64,000 nt of DNA from Malurus cyaneus samueli (GCA_009741485.1 CM019230.1:4304619-4368618), one strand, 5' to 3'. Positions 22,661-36,992 are shown, numbered from the stretch's first letter. The notes: generated by a model not told the origin, from the sequence alone. Made by a program: numbers and translations.

Positions 22661-22940
22661 GGGTGTCCTGGCAATGGATCTGCTGAAATGGGGGTGTCCT
22701 GCCGAAATTGGAGGTGTCCTGCTGAAATGGGGGGTGTCCTGCCGAAATTGGAGGCTGTGGGGGGGTTTCTGTTCGGTGGGGGTGTCTGCTGAGCTGTGAA
22801 TGGGGGGGGGGGGGGGGGGAGGTGTCCTGCGGGAGAAGGGGCGTCCTGTCGGAATAGGGAATGTCCTGCTGGCAGAGATCCTGCCGAGGGCCGGGGGTCC
22901 GGCCGGGGAGGGGTATCAGGGGTGTCCTGCCGGAGGAACG
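22661..22940 (+). repeat. Degenerate 20-21-bp tandem repeat with an 18-G run
   Basis: The motif GGTGTCCTGCYGAAATKGGR recurs back to back around 22692-22752 and in degraded form (GTCCTGC...) through about 22930. A run of 18 G bases lies at 22802-22819. The sequence is GC-rich and non-coding; frames here are repeat artefacts. Confidence 0.8.
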
Positions 22941-22979
22941 GGGTGCCCAGACTGGGGGGTTGCCCTGCCGTGGGCTGTC

Positions 22980-23040
22980 GCCTTGCTGTGGGATGTGTTC
23001 CTGCCGTGGGATGAATTCTTGCTGTGGGATGTGCTCCTGC
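22980..23040 (+). repeat. 18-bp tandem repeat
   Basis: Units of the form CYTGCYGTGGGATGWRTT repeat about three times, then end at CCTGCCG. This is a separate short array following the 20-21-mer block. Confidence 0.8.
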
Positions 23041-23089
23041 CGCCGAGGCGAGCGGCGGCTCCGGCACCGATCCCCTCATCGCCCCCCGT

Positions 23090-23137
23090 GTCCCTTGTCC
23101 CGTGTCCCGTGTCCCGTGTCCCTTGTCCCGTGTCCGG
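23090..23137 (+). repeat. 7-bp (TCCCGTG) tandem repeat
   Basis: About six copies of TCCCGTG or TCCCTTG occur in tandem. This is the last member of the nested repeat mosaic that starts at 21.86 kb. Confidence 0.85.
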
Positions 23138-26100
23138 CCCCGAGGGCACCGTGCGGGACGTGCCGTGGCTGGGGCAGGAGCCCCGCGGCCCCTCGGGGGT
23201 CCCTGTGCCGCTGCCGCCCGGAGCCGCCTCTGCCGGAGCCGCGCACGGAGCGCTGCGGGTCACAGAGCCGGCTGTTGGGCAGCCCTTGGCCTGGCCTGCA
23301 CCCGGTCCTGCCCTTGGGTCACGATCTGCTCGTGTCCCCCGCTCCAAGTTACTTTAAATGCATTTTACAAAGGATGGACTGCCGGCTGTAAGTTAAAATC
23401 TCCAGCACGGTTCATGAGATACGTTTTCTTCACTGTTCTGTTCTCCTACCCATTGCCTTGGCATAGCCTGTAATGGAAATTGGGAATTCTGTTCTGAAAT
23501 ATCTCCTGGAAATATGACTGCAGAATTTTTTCCTTGTACAAAAAACTGAAATGGTTTTCAGGAATCCAGCTGACTGGTATGTTCCAAGGGACCTACTTGT
23601 ATTTTCTCAATAAACATGGATAAAAGTGGGGCAGGAAGATGATGCAGTAATCGTGGCTCAGCAGAAATGTAGTTACTGATGGATGGAGAGACACCCACTC
23701 CTGTGCTGGGGGACAGGTATTGTATGGCCAGCTTGTGATCTAGAACTCTGGGTATATTTAAATATAGACTGGTGTGAAGAATTCAGGCTTTTCTCTTCCT
23801 TTCTTGGGGTCAAATGGGAGCCAGCACTGTCTGTGCAGTGTGAGAAATCTCTCAAACTTGAGTAAAACTCCTAGTCAGGTATTCATATGGTCACAGCTGG
23901 ACTGCTACTGTCACATCATCCTCTGTTAAGTATGTTCTGTCTGGAGAATAGAGTTGCAAAAGTAGGCAAACAGAGAGCGAGCTACAAGATGGAGAGGATA
24001 AATAATGCAGGACAAATGTTCAGGTCAAGGCACAGGACAGACTGAAAAAGCAAATGGTTTAGAGTACCTTAAACACCCACTGGTTCATCCACTGAGTGAA
24101 TCTCCCCCTCAGCCCTTTGGGAGCCAAAACAATGGATGTAAGCATTGAGTGAGATGTACAAAAGAAAAACCCCCAAACAGAGGAGAGAATTTGCAGAGGC
24201 TCATGATTCAGCCTTTGTTTTAGTTCTGATTTGTCCCAAAGCAGTGCAAGGTTCCCCGGCTGGCCTCTTTGCAGGGCTGTGTGTTTCCAGCTATGTGACG
24301 CAGAGCGCCGAGCTCCATGAAAAGCCGCATGAGAACGCTCAGATACCCACACCCAAGTGAGCTGAAAAGCAGCAGCTTTTGAAGAGGAGGTCGAGAGGCA
24401 CCGAGGAGCAATGCCTGCCCCCCACTTCCCTCCTCTCTGCAGAGGTTCTGGCCAGAGCCCTTGCTTGGCTTTCCAAGTGAAAATCGTTACCCACAGCGCT
24501 GAATTACTGAAAAATGGATGTTTATTGTCCCCGTGGGGTGCAGCTGAGCGAGCTGCTGTGGCTCCTCACAAGAGCAAAAATGCCTGTTGAATGAACCATG
24601 AGCGGCCCCCGCTTTTTCTTTTTCATTAGTTTTTAATTTCTTTTTTTTTTAAGTTTAATTGAATGTGGGAGAGACAGGTTTGGAACTGCTTTTGGGTGAT
24701 GGCAGAGGAACTTAAGTAATCTGGGGTGGTTCCAAAAGGCATTCCAGTTCTCAGAAAAGTAGGTATTACTAGTCATTGCTTATATGCTGCGAGTTGAAAG
24801 ATTAATAATTTTCTCTGCCAAAATTTACAGTCAGCCTTTACCATGACAGGGTAGATCAAATACATGTTCTTGCCTGGGCAGCTGACCTGGTTTGAACTCA
24901 GCAAGTGTGGCTCTCAGTGATGACTACAGTTTTGGAACAAATATCCTGCTCTGCTTTTTAAAGCAACCTTCCCCTTGTAAAGCATTAACCAGTCTCTCAA
25001 GGCCATCCCAGGCACCTCGTGCCTTTGGTGCCTTGGCGAATTATTTAGACCCGGTAGGTGTAAGCAGCCAGATGACAGAACTGGATTGAGACGAGAGATA
25101 AGGGAGTAGCTGGCCTGTTTTGCAGTCAGACCTTCCCCTGAATAAGGACAACTCCCAGCTGGTGCCAATGGGAAAAACAACTTGATCCTTCCATTTATTC
25201 CTCTGCACTCCATTCCTCTTCCTTTCTCACTCTTGGCTTGCGTGCTGCAAAAAGAGAGTTTAGAAATAGCTGTTCTTACATGCTCAGGCTGTTTGATTTT
25301 GGAATTTGGCATTGGTTTTACTGGAGACAGAAGAGCACCCACGAGCACAGAATAAAACAGCCCATCCCCAGGCAGAGCTGCAGCAGAAGGGAGGAGTGAA
25401 AGGTGCAGGAGCTGAGCATCCCCTCCTTAATCAGAGTTTCTATTGAAGTCAATGACCCAGATTTCTCTGACTTCAAATGGCTGCTTTCAGAGAGCTTGCC
25501 GGAGGCGCGGTGCTGGGGAAGGTCAGGCAGAATTTAGCCTGAAGAATTCCGCATGCATAGGCTTATCAGCTCGGGATCTGTACAGCTTGATACTGCAAAC
25601 CCGTGTTCTCCAACGAGCTCTCTCAAAGTCACTGAAGTGACTGCTGTCCTGGGCTTCGGGCTTGCTGGGCTGCCCTAAGCTTGGGATTGCTTTCTGGGAT
25701 CAGTTCTGTGGGATCCACCTTCTCCCAGGTTTCCTCTTAAAAAAACAAAACGCAGAAAGCACAGATTAGTTTTTAATCCCATGGGTTTTGATTATTAAGA
25801 ACTCAGAAATGTGATAAACCTTTCTTATCTTTGGCAGGAAAGCCTGACCTTCTGCAGAAAGTGAAAATTCCTACAGACAAAAATCAGGATTCTGAACATG
25901 AAGGCATTAAAGTCATGCTGTCTCTTTATGAAAGAATTACTGTAACAGCAGCAAGTAGTACAGAAATGCACATTATTAACCGTATGCAGTTTGTCCTGCG
26001 GGTTTAGATTCAGTAAATCTTGTTGATGAGACTGGGATGCTCTTTCCCCCCTCTTTTTTAATGCATTCCCTCCTCAGTTCCATGAGATCCTGAGCAGGTT

Positions 26101-29100
26101 CCTGAAACTGCTGCCAGCCCACAGTGCCTTTCCTGGGTACCCCAGCTACCCCCAGCCAGGGCATTCTGCTAAATCACCACCTCTTTTATAGCCTGTGTTA
26201 TTCTATTTAAATCTCATCAGGAATTTCAGTTGGAAACTAGTTGCCATCTCATATCAGAATATGTTAAATACCAGCCTACCAGGCTTCCCAGGTTTTTGGA
26301 AACTTATGCAAAAATCAATGCAACATAGACTGAACACTGTCTTAAGAGGCAAATGCACCCTGGATTCTGTGTGTATATGTCTATCTCCCTGCTTTATTTG
26401 ATACAGAAAGTCTGATTAGACCTCTAAAGATTACAGTTTAAAGGGCTTGGAAAAATAGAGTATTAGTTGGATTTTTTAAAAAAATATATGTTCCAACCCA
26501 GAATCAGCTTTACTGATAGAGAGCATCCCAAAGCTGGATTTCAGTGGCATGGCCGGGTGTTTATCAGAAGAAAAAGGAGGCATTTTCCCATTATCACACA
26601 TTGGCTTTGTCTTATCAGGGTCCAGGGTGACACAGGATGGAGCAGCTGCACACTGGGGACTGTGCTCTGAGGGACAGGGACAGATCAGAGCCCTCCTGCC
26701 TCTCCTCTGCTGGATCAGCAGCTCTGCAGGGTCCTGGTGGCTCCTCTGCAAGCCCAGGCTCATTGCTCGTGTCTCTTTGGAGCACAGATGTGCGCAGAGA
26801 CAAAGTACACTGAAAGAGACACCTCATGTTTGCCATTTCAAGCCGCGCTCAGCTTTGTAAAGTTGTTTTTCTGCATTAAAGTGAAATGTTGAAGTTAATT
26901 GAGATGAATACAATGATAGCTGGCAGCTGTATCATAACAACCCCTCAACATACACAGGCACAAGGAAGCAGAGCAGCCCTGCTATTGTTTGTTGTTTTAT
27001 TCTGCCTTTGACTTTTTTTTTAATGCCATGATTTCTTTTAAAGTTATCTGCTCTGATCTGCAGCAATGCGGGAGCATAATTGACTGTATATGGTCTAAAG
27101 ATATTCTTGTCTGTATGTTTTCCTGGCCAGGCATTTAGACTACAAGCTGTATGCAAATCGTCAGGCAGAAAGTTATGCAGAAAACATCAGACAGAACTGG
27201 TTTAATATCAAACCAACTTTGTGTTATTTTTATTTCCATTAATTTTTAAAGCCTTAAAAAAACCCCTTTATTTAATTGGGTTGCGGAGTAAGCTGGTTAG
27301 CTGGTTTTGAAGGCTTACAACTGGCATTTTCATAAGTTTCTTGGGTTTGGGGTTTTTTGCTNATATTAAAAGTTTTCTGTACTACCTGACAGCATTTATG
27401 CAGGGAAATAAAGATGTCCTCCTCCTGTATTTTCCCTTAAATGGCTTTGACCTGGAGAATGCATTCTGTTGACTGGAATGAGAAAGAAGGCTGTGATCTT
27501 ATTTTTACTGTTTGTTATAGCAGCTTCAAACTTATCAAAGAAAGAAATAGAGGCTTTTTAGATGGCTGCTTGCCAACGGCACTAATCAGAATTTTAATGA
27601 GATTTTTCGAGGCCCAAATTAGGTCTAATTAACAATATATAAAGCTAATGTATAATGTCATAGAAGGGTGTAGCCTACTGCATATAGAATGGGTTCTGAT
27701 CTCTTTACAAATAGAAATGTTGAACAAAATGTGCATTTTTTTTTAATGCAGGTTTACATATCTGCAGCACCCTGGTATTTTTACTGTTATGCCTTAATTA
27801 ACAAATTGCCTTTGGAAAACGTGGCCCTCGACTTCATAACAACTTTGGCATCCCTGCAGGGGAAGAATGCAGGTTTTTATGGCTGAACCCCGGTAAGATT
27901 TCCACTGGGTCCTACAGCCTCCCTCTGCCATCCTCCTGTCTCCCTATGGCCCCACGTGTTCCCATTGTTTGTGGGAGAGAACTGGCCTGGGGCTCCCATT
28001 TCCCAACCAGCACTAAAGGCAGGGTTATATTTAGTCCACACACACTGTTTTTCGCCAAGCATTTAAGACAGAAAACGATTAACAACTCCAAAATGTCATC
28101 CCCAAAGGACAGCCTTGTTTCTACCCCCATGGGGTATTTTGTACAAGGAAGGATGAACCTAAAGGACTTTTCTCTTTCCTCTTTGCAGGAGTTTGTTATT
28201 ATTTATGGTACCACAGTTCAGTTCTCTCCTTGTCTGGCTGAACTGTTACATACAAACTATTTAAAAATAAAATCTCGAATCCCAGTTGTTCAAATGCAGC
28301 TTAATGCAATTAAACACCTCAAAGTACAGCATTGCTGCTCCTGCCTAAGTAAACATTTTTATTCACATACTCAGGCCATTAACAGGGAACCCTCTTGCAA
28401 GGCCTCTCTCCAAATTTCGTGTTTAGTAAACAAATCTAATTTCTTTATGCCAGCTAAATCAATACCTCTTCTGATTCATTTGGCTCATGAAAGATGAGCA
28501 GCAGCATTAACAATGGGGGCAAAGAGCCCGCTGAAACAGGCCAGAGCAGGAGGAATATAAACCCCAAAATAAACTCTGCCCCTGTCACAAACCCGGGGTC
28601 ATCAGTTCTCTGCTGTTGGGCTGAAGTGTTCAGAGCACTTGAGTAGGGCTTTAAGTGCTGCTCCAGAACAGGTTTATCTGCAAAGCTGTAACTAGAGCTT
28701 ACACTAATTAATAGAATCTGTAGTTAATGAGGCAGTCTGTCAACTGACCATCAACTGTGAACCAACATCAAACCCGCTCCAAGTGAGCTTAAAAGGCCAT
28801 TTCAGATGTGTATTTCTTGAAGTGTTTAAATAAATATATTCACATCAAGTTTAATGAAAGAGCCAAACCACAGGGCAGAGGGAGCCAGAATCATTTTGCA
28901 TCTGTTACAACACTCAGGATAATGTTTGGGTTGATTTATGGGGGAAATATTTGTTTTTGAGCTGGAATTTGGGTAACTCGGAACAGATGTTCACAGCAAT
29001 GTTGGAATACTGTCTGCCCATGCAGCTCTGTTAAATCAAGTGCTATTACACATTTAAACTAATCTAGGAAAAAATCAATATACTGTGAAATTGGTAGTCT

Positions 29101-32100
29101 TACAGAAGGTACATACTAATGGGATTCCAATTTGATTATCTTTCCATTTTACAATACAATAACACTTGCCAAAAATCACCAGAGCAGTGAGATTTCATCT
29201 GTTTTGTGGCCTGAATGGAGAGGAAGTGCTTGTCTATCACTATTTTTTTCAAAGCCTTTTTCAAACCGTTGAACCAACTCCTCTTTCTGACTTTTTTCCC
29301 ACCTTCACCGAGCCAGGGGGATATTTAAACACGGGGAGAGAAGGTTCTTGCAATGACAGAGTTATTTGTGCTTCCTAAAAATCGTTAACAATTCAGTTTT
29401 TTATTTTTTAAAAGTCCTATTTCTATCTTTGAAAGATCTCTGCCTGCAGAGCAGCCGTGAGTGCAGCTCTCTTTCCTCGCTGATTCTCTCACATCCATCA
29501 CGGCTCAGCCGGAGGAGGAGCGGGAGGGCGTCTCCACCCTCGCTCCTTCGGCCGGGGAGGGAGCCGAAAAGCTCGGTCTGAAACCCACAGATGGCTTTGT
29601 GTTTGCTCCAGGGACACTGAGAACGGCAGCTCCCAAGCAAATGGCACTTCTCTCCGTTTGGAGAGGTTGCCTTTTTCCCTTTTTTCCTAGGGAGGCAAGT
29701 TGCAGTCTCCTCTCCAAGCGCAAACATCCCAAACTATTTGCTGATGCGAATTCCAGGCTGCCAGCAGAGCTCTGCCTGATGTCTTTACCTTATGAGGGCT
29801 GCGATTTCTTCTAGGAACTTTCAGACAGTCTAGTGCAGTGCTCTTCCTTGCCAGGAGAGATCCAAAGAGCTGGCATGCAGCTGGTTAATGGTTATCCCAT
29901 TTGCAGCCGCCTTTTCCTGCCGTGCCATCGCTCTGCTCTTAGTGGCCCATGGCACTGCCCGTGCCAGTGGCTTGTCCCTGAGTGAAGCAAACATTTTGAA
30001 TTACCATAAGCTGAGCTCTTGCAGATGTGCCCAGCCACGTTGTGTCGCTGCTTTGGTGCCCTCATGGCATGGCATGACCCCTCTCTCAGCCCGGGATGTG
30101 CTGTCTCTGCCGGGGTGCCCCAGACGGGACAAGGGGAGGCACAGCAGGGGGACTGTGGGGTCTCTCGGGGTTTCACCTGTTCCACACCCGTGGATCTCAT
30201 CATTGCTAACGCTGGGAGAAGTGGAAGCCTCGAGCTTGTTGTGCAAAGCAGTAAAAATGCAGATTTTACTCGAGTGCGCTCTTTGCAGGCACGTTTGTAT
30301 TTATAGTGGTGCCATGAGTCACCTCGTCAGGTGCCATGGATACAGAGTCCCATCCCCGGCTCCATTCAGCACTACCAGCCTCTCACAATACTCTGCATTT
30401 GGGCTTGTACTACTCGGGGATTGTTTTTCTCCTTGGGGAGCTCCTTCCTCTTTGTCCCGCAGCCATCGGGCAGGGCAATGCCTCCATGGCCAAAAAGCTT
30501 CCACGCAACAGAAACAAAACGTCGGACTGCTGCAGACATTTAGACAGGAATTTTGGAATATTTCTCTGATACTTTGCTCAGACATCCAGCACCATTATTT
30601 TATCTTGGTCATTATCTAACTGGCTTATCAACTATTCTGTTATGTAAATTTTCCCCTGGAAAACCTGTCCCTTCTGCAAGAAGCTCATTTTGTCTTGTTA
30701 TTATATTTTTCTTGAGCAGGAGGTGAAAAAGTTAGAAACATACTGTGTTTGAAAAATAGAATTTTCTTATTACTTAAAGCTTTCCACTTGATCCAGAGCC
30801 TTCACTTACTGAGACAGCTCCCAGGAGGGGTGGGAACACCAGGGTGGTGACCAGTGCTCGCCTCTCCAGCCCCTGCCACTACTTTGTCGCCTGAGCTTGG
30901 ACAAATCACTGAGTTTCCATCAGTGCTGTCACTTCTTGTCCCTGTTTCCTGTAGGAACAGGTAGGATGATTTAAGAGGGTAACAGCTGCTTGCCAGGTGA
31001 GTATTTGCCAGAGTTCCCTGTGTGATTTCCTATATAAATAAGGTTACAAGTATGACAGTGACAGGTGGCAAACCTCTTGTACACAACAGCCAGGCACTTG
31101 TTTCCAGTAATAAGTGTTGCAGCAGGATATTCTGTTTCTCAGAGCAGGTGATGAATGCGGCTGCTGCAGGTTCAGCCTGGGGGCCTGTGAGATGCTGTCC
31201 TGCAAGAAAACCCCTTGACTGCTCTGCCTTAGGGTAGGTGAGACTGGTTTACTTGGGAGTTGCTCTGAGGTCCTTTGGAAGTCAGTCAAAGGCTTTATTA
31301 TGCTAAGATTAGTAACTCTTGAGTAATCTCTACTAGAACAATTCACTCTCACTAGGCTGCTGAAACTTCGAAGGTGCTACAGCTCCCTGCCACTGAGACT
31401 GGGTGTGAAATCCAAAGAAATCTGTGGAAATGTCATATTTCTGGCATAAGGGTCAGAAAAGGGTCCATGCAACTCTTGTCTGGAAAGGGAACACTGGCTT
31501 TATTATAAACAGGATTTGCTGTCATCTGAATGCAGGTGTAAATTTGAATAAAAAGTAAAACATGCATGAGTTCCTGGGAGAGGATCTTGTAGCTCAAACA
31601 CTGCAGTTGCAGACACAAAATGCTGTGGTTTTGGTTCGTTTGGAGAACAAACTTTTCAGCAGAGACCCCCCCTGTGATATGGCAGCAGCGCTGACAGCAC
31701 TGGTGGGAGTTTGAAATCAACTAAGAAAAAATAAAGCTTTCCAGTTTTATAACAGTTACCAGGAGATGTGATTTCTTTTTAATATTTTTAACACTTCCCC
31801 TCAAAATCACACAAATCGGACTGATTGTTATTCCAGGTTGTAGGTGCTCCAGGCAGAGGACGTTGCATGCAAGAACTGAACACCCTGGCAGCCTGTCCCT
31901 GGCTGTCCCTGCTCACAGAGCAAGGCTGTGACAGAGGATGGCAGGAGCTATTCCAAGCTCAGAATTCCCCCCCAATGTTCTCCCTAATGTCACTTCCCTT
32001 TCATTCAGGCATGAATTTCTTTTATCAGTTCCATTAGCTGCTATTCCCTTTTTCAGAGCGAGATCTCAGCTGGGTTTTCTGCAGCAGAACTTGCTCTGCT

Positions 32101-35100
32101 CGATCCCTGTGTGCCATCACAATCTTGGGTTTTAGGTGCCCCTGGTTTTCAAGTGGTTGCTGTAAAGACCAGAGGTAAATCCATCAAATTACTGGATTTT
32201 TCCAGAGCAGTAAAATCTCACTCTGGCTCTGGATGCCGCCAAAGCAGATGAGCTTTAGTGACTTCTTGTGCCTCGGTGTTTGGACAATAAAGACAATGTT
32301 TGCGTGCCTTGAGAGCTGCGGAGGAATGACGGCGTTCCCGTGAGGATCGGCCTTGTTGTGTGAGGCTTCCCTGCAAATGTGGGACCGTTTCGAGTGGAGA
32401 CTCCGGGGAGAAGTCTGCCAGCAGCCTTTTCATCTTCCCTGCACCCTGCCTCATGAATAAACATAGGCACAGAGGGAGCAGATGAAAAGCAGCCAGGACC
32501 GTGGTGCTGCAGAGCTGCGGATCTTCCCGTGCCTATAAAGGGCTCCTCTGGTTCGGGGCTGCCCTGGCTGTGAGCAGAGGTGTTTCGGTGTCTCTCTGAA
32601 GGGAGGCAGAGCAGCCCACGGCGCCCACGTGCTCCAGCAGCTCCCACTGATTTTAGGTCACATTAACAGCAAATCTGGGGATTTGCTCTGCTCCCTCTGC
32701 TCCCGCGGCTCCAGGCAGCAGCCGCGTCTGATCTGCCTTCAAGGGAGGCTGGAATCTGTTTGAATCCCACTGTTATCCACAATTCTAACGCGTACTCCAC
32801 CTCCCAAAACTGTGTGAACCGGCACAGGGCTATCATGCGCAATATTCTTAAAAATCTTGGCAGGTTAACTTTGAAGAAAAGCTCTGGTTAGGCTGTAGTC
32901 CCTGCTAGCAATTACCAGGCTTTTATCTGTAGCTGTCAGTGCACTGTAAAATGTGGCTGTTACTCCCATTTTATAGAAGAAACAGATGTTCTAGGGTACA
33001 TCTGAAGAGATTTAATGCAGAAGTTGCATGCCTAAAAGGTGTTCTAGAAAATCCCATCATTATCACATGACTGATTTTATTCAGTGCACACAGGAATTCA
33101 GATCTGCTGGCTGTGCTTTGCTTCTCTTCTTGTTTGTTTTAAAGCACTAGTTCTGAAGTTTTCATTTTGCTCCCCTCCTGAGGCAGAGGAGGAGCTGGAA
33201 TGAGACGATAGTTGGTTTGGTTTTTTTTTGAGGCAAACTTTCAGGTACAGATTTATTCAAAACTTGTTGAGGTTTAATTTAGTTTTGTGATCAAGCGGCA
33301 CAGAAGTCACATTTGTGAAATCCAATTAGGCTGCAGCCCTGGCAGAGACACATGACATGAGGCACGTACATCCATCCGAGTCCCTGTGCCTCCCTGCTTT
33401 TAAAGACCTCAGCCTCCACGGCAGAGCTGTGCTTCTTATCTCAGGTATTTGGGATTACTGCAAACTCAATTTACCCACTCGGGAGCTGTCAGAGCCGCAT
33501 CCTTCCCTTGGAAACGTGGTGGTGACAGGGGAAAGCAGCTGAGCACTGCTCAGCTCCAGGGGAGGGATCACGGACAGAGCTGCAGGTGGATGGACCCAAC
33601 AGCAATTTCGGGATGCAGTGGGAACAGAATCAAATCACAGCCTGCTCTGCAGCTCTCTGCTCCTCCACCTCCCCCTGCAGCTGGAGTTTGCTGGTGCCTT
33701 TACAGGGCACCCTGGTTTTGGATTGAGGGCTCCCCACTATAATGAGCTAAAAGCTGTCCGAGCAAGGAAGATCCCATAACACTCCTGAGGATCCAGCTCT
33801 GAGCTCAGGGATAGGGTGATGCTCGTGGCAGGGTTCTCCTGTCCTCACTCCCACCCCAGAGCTCTGGGCTTGTCTTTCCCTTCTGGCTATAGCAAAAAAA
33901 AGAACTCAGTCCTCCTTACCTGGAGAGCTGTGATTTCCCTCAGCCACATCAGAAATTATTTATTCCCCTTGTTCTCCAGGCGAGTGTCCCTGGCTCAGAA
34001 CAACCCCCTTGGAGCACCCTCTGGTGCTGTACAGAACTTCAGTCATGATGGTGGTTGAGTTTTCTCATAAATGGGAACCTGCATTTTCATGAATGTGGTG
34101 AAGTTACCATGGCCTTTTCCTCCGGTTCCCTGTAAATGGGTTAAATTTGTGTGTCCAAAATATCAGGGCAAGCAACAATAACAAACGTGGTCTGACACAG
34201 ACTTCAGGGGTTTGTACCAAACAACCTCAGAGCACAGCAGTAAAACACCTCTGTGTTATCCTCAGCCAGCCACAGGACTCTCCTGTTTGTGAACATTTAC
34301 TATTGATTTGGGATTTGGCTTTTGTGTCATTCACTGTGGGACTCCAAGTGGTTATTGGGGACAGCAGAGCCTGCAGGACTGTGCTGCTTCAGCATCTGCA
34401 GCCAGAATGGGTTAAACACATCCACACAGAGTTCATGCTCAGGGGCTGGGCTGCAATCCCAAAGGTGAGCAGAGAAAGGAGCAAGAGGACATTCATTTGC
34501 ATTTACACATTCTCCGTTAATACCAAAATGATTCCTTTTGGTTGCATCTTTCAATTAACCAGTGACCAGACAGCCATCCTTCAACAGTCAGCTCCATTTC
34601 CTGATCCTCTGTGTCTTTATTATTCTCAACACTTGTGCATTTAATTTGAAGCAGTAATATGGTCTGAGAGTGCCAGGCAGGTTCTTACTGGGCCTCTCTG
34701 CTCCTGCCCTGTCCTCAGCAGTGAGCAGTTGTCTTTGGCTTGGAACATGTAACCCCCACAGTGACAAATTACAGTCCCTAACGAGGGGTCCCCAGTGGCT
34801 CAGGCTGGAGAATTAAAATGTGCAGCTCAGCCAGGCCTGAGCTCTCCCCCGTCCCTGGAGAGCCCTGTGCTCCTGCTGCTCTCAGGAAATGCAGGGATGC
34901 ATCACCAGCCTTTGGAGTGAAAATGGAAACATCAGCAGGAACCCCAGTGCTTTGCTTTCCTAGGATCCTTTGTCTTTGCCATTTAAGTGCTGTTATTGTT
35001 GTATTTCTATTTCAGGCCACAAACATAATTCTATTTCTTTTTCCATTTCAATCACATTTTAATGAGTTCTCCTCACGTAGGAGAGCAAGGATAGTTCTTG

Positions 35101-36992
35101 ATGATAATAATAATTGGACCATGGGGAAATACTGCCAGTGAGTAGCTGACAGGCAGGGTACTTAAGAGGAGATTAAGACATTTCTTATCAGTGTGTGGCT
35201 TTTGGGGCTCAGGGTGAAATAGTGACTAATTAGTGAAATAGTGGCAGAAGCAAAACTAGTGATTTTTCCTGGTTTGCTTTTAGCCAAGCAGCCTAAAAAT
35301 GAAACCAAAATTCCCCACAGTGACTTTCTGGAGAAACTGGATTTTCCATGGCCAAGACAAGGGATCATTTTGGCAACCTCAGTGAATAATAAGGATCGTG
35401 CAGCTGCAGTTCAATGTCTCCATTTATCAATATCCTTCTTAAGGTGAAGGCAGAGCACAGCTTAAGTGTGCTTTGGGAAAGTGCTGGACTGAATTCTCTG
35501 GAGTTGGAGCGCTGCTGCAAACACCAAACACATCCGTGTGTGCTGAGAATTCCTGAGCTGCAGGAGACAATTCACTAAATATCCTTAGACAGCAGCAAAC
35601 CCCACCCACATTTAACCTCAGCTAATCCTGGAAGCTGTAAATGGAGATCCTGATCATGTTCATCAGATCGCACAGGACCTTGTGGCTTCAGGGGTGGAAT
35701 TTGCAGAGGACAAACCAACCTCTCAAACACGCCTGGGAGATTTTCTTATCTACTCTCTTTAAATAATAGTGTTAATTAGTGTGGGTTTGACTGATACTGT
35801 CACAGGGACAGGATCAGCATTGATTATCAGATTTCAACTTCCCTCCTGCCTCATATTGGGAAACACGAGGCTCTATTTGTAACAGATTTTGGCCCATGCC
35901 ATTTAAAAAAAAATTACTTTCATGATGCAAAACTCATTGCACCTTTGTGGAAAGTGAATTCAATATCATTATCTTGTAATAAAATTACTTATCTTAAAAC
36001 AGTGTTGTGAAAATACCAACCTATTAAACCTGTGCCACTGTTTGTGGGAAAAAGATCTAGAATGAGCAACAAATAATCAAACCCCAAAAAGATGTGAGCA
36101 GAGCGTGGCTGGTACAAGCTGTGAGCTGGCTGGTATTTTTAGTGTTACGTGAAAACAATCCCCAGGGAAAGGCAAAGCTGGTTACAGAGGACAAAGGTGA
36201 GGCTTTAGTCACTGGTATTTGATTTTTGGTCCACTATCACTGCGAGCAGCCAGGGGAAAGATTTACGGAGGTATTTAGGTACCTAAACATGCCTAGCAGC
36301 ATTTATAGCAGCATCTAAGTAGGTTAGGTGCCTAATTCCCATTAACTCCACGAACATGGTTAAGCTGCTAAACATCCTTGCAAAGCTGGTCCCAGTGCCT
36401 GGGCTGCCAGGTGCCACTTTGAACTGGAGTGACTGGGCTGCTCCCTGGGGTGGGGAGAGCAGAGAACACACAGGGACCTGGGGCACAGAACCCAGCAAAG
36501 CCTCCTCAGCTGGCTCCCATTTTTATTACCAACAGGAAAATAGAGCCACATAAAAAACACTCAGAGCAGCACATGCAAAAAGCCACACTGAGTTCTGGTT
36601 TGGGGTGAACATTAATGCTCCTTCAACTGAGGGTTCAGGATCCCAGCAGCTCCCAGAAAATGAAACATTTCACAGGCCAAGCCAGAGCAGCATTTCCTGA
36701 GCTCCTGGAGAGCCTCTCCCAGCCAGTCCTGCACAGCCTAGCCTGTTCCACAGCCACAAATATTTTTCTTGAAGGATTTTCCTTTCCGTACCTCAGTGGC
36801 ACCAGGCACCTCCTGAGTGTCAGAAACAGGCTTAAATAAATGAACCAAACCATTCCAAAAGCAGCCTGTTATGAGAAGCACTTCAACAGATGGAGAATGT
36901 TATGTGGGACAGATTCACTCCTATATAAAGGTGTAGTTTGATTAATTTAAAGGCTATAACGTGCACTTTAATATATTTTCCACTCAATTTTT

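Larger units (their letters stand above)
18661..36992. other. Intergenic region between HLF and STXBP4
   Basis: About 18 kb separates the HLF promoter island from the likely STXBP4 3' end. It contains two CR1 fragments, a GC-rich tandem-repeat mosaic with a second promoter-like island (21.86-23.3 kb), a mildly CpG-richer patch near 29.45-29.6 kb, and otherwise unique AT-rich sequence. One ambiguous base (N) is present at 27362. No ORF here resembles a known protein. The ORFs of 280-370 codons at 21.5-22.8 kb are products of the hexamer array. Confidence 0.7.

Noticed and set aside
21523..22792. Very long ORFs (up to about 370 codons) of Pro-Val, Pro-Cys, Ser-Leu, Asp-Arg or Gly-Gln repeats on both strands
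   Set aside because: They are translations of the hexamer array, which lacks stops in most frames. Simultaneous openness on both strands and many non-ATG starts show they are artefacts.
29450..29600. Mildly CpG-rich patch with open frames, considered as a promoter
   Set aside because: CpG density is modest, with no core promoter motifs or exon signals.
32255..32647. Minus-strand ORF of 130 codons
   Set aside because: There is no recognisable domain, splice context or conservation signal visible. It is likely a chance frame in a slightly GC-richer stretch.
36250..36360. Stretch with TTAGGTGCCTAATTCCCATTAA resembling an ancient sauropsid interspersed repeat
   Set aside because: The similarity is from memory and too short to assign a family. 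It would need a repeat-library search.
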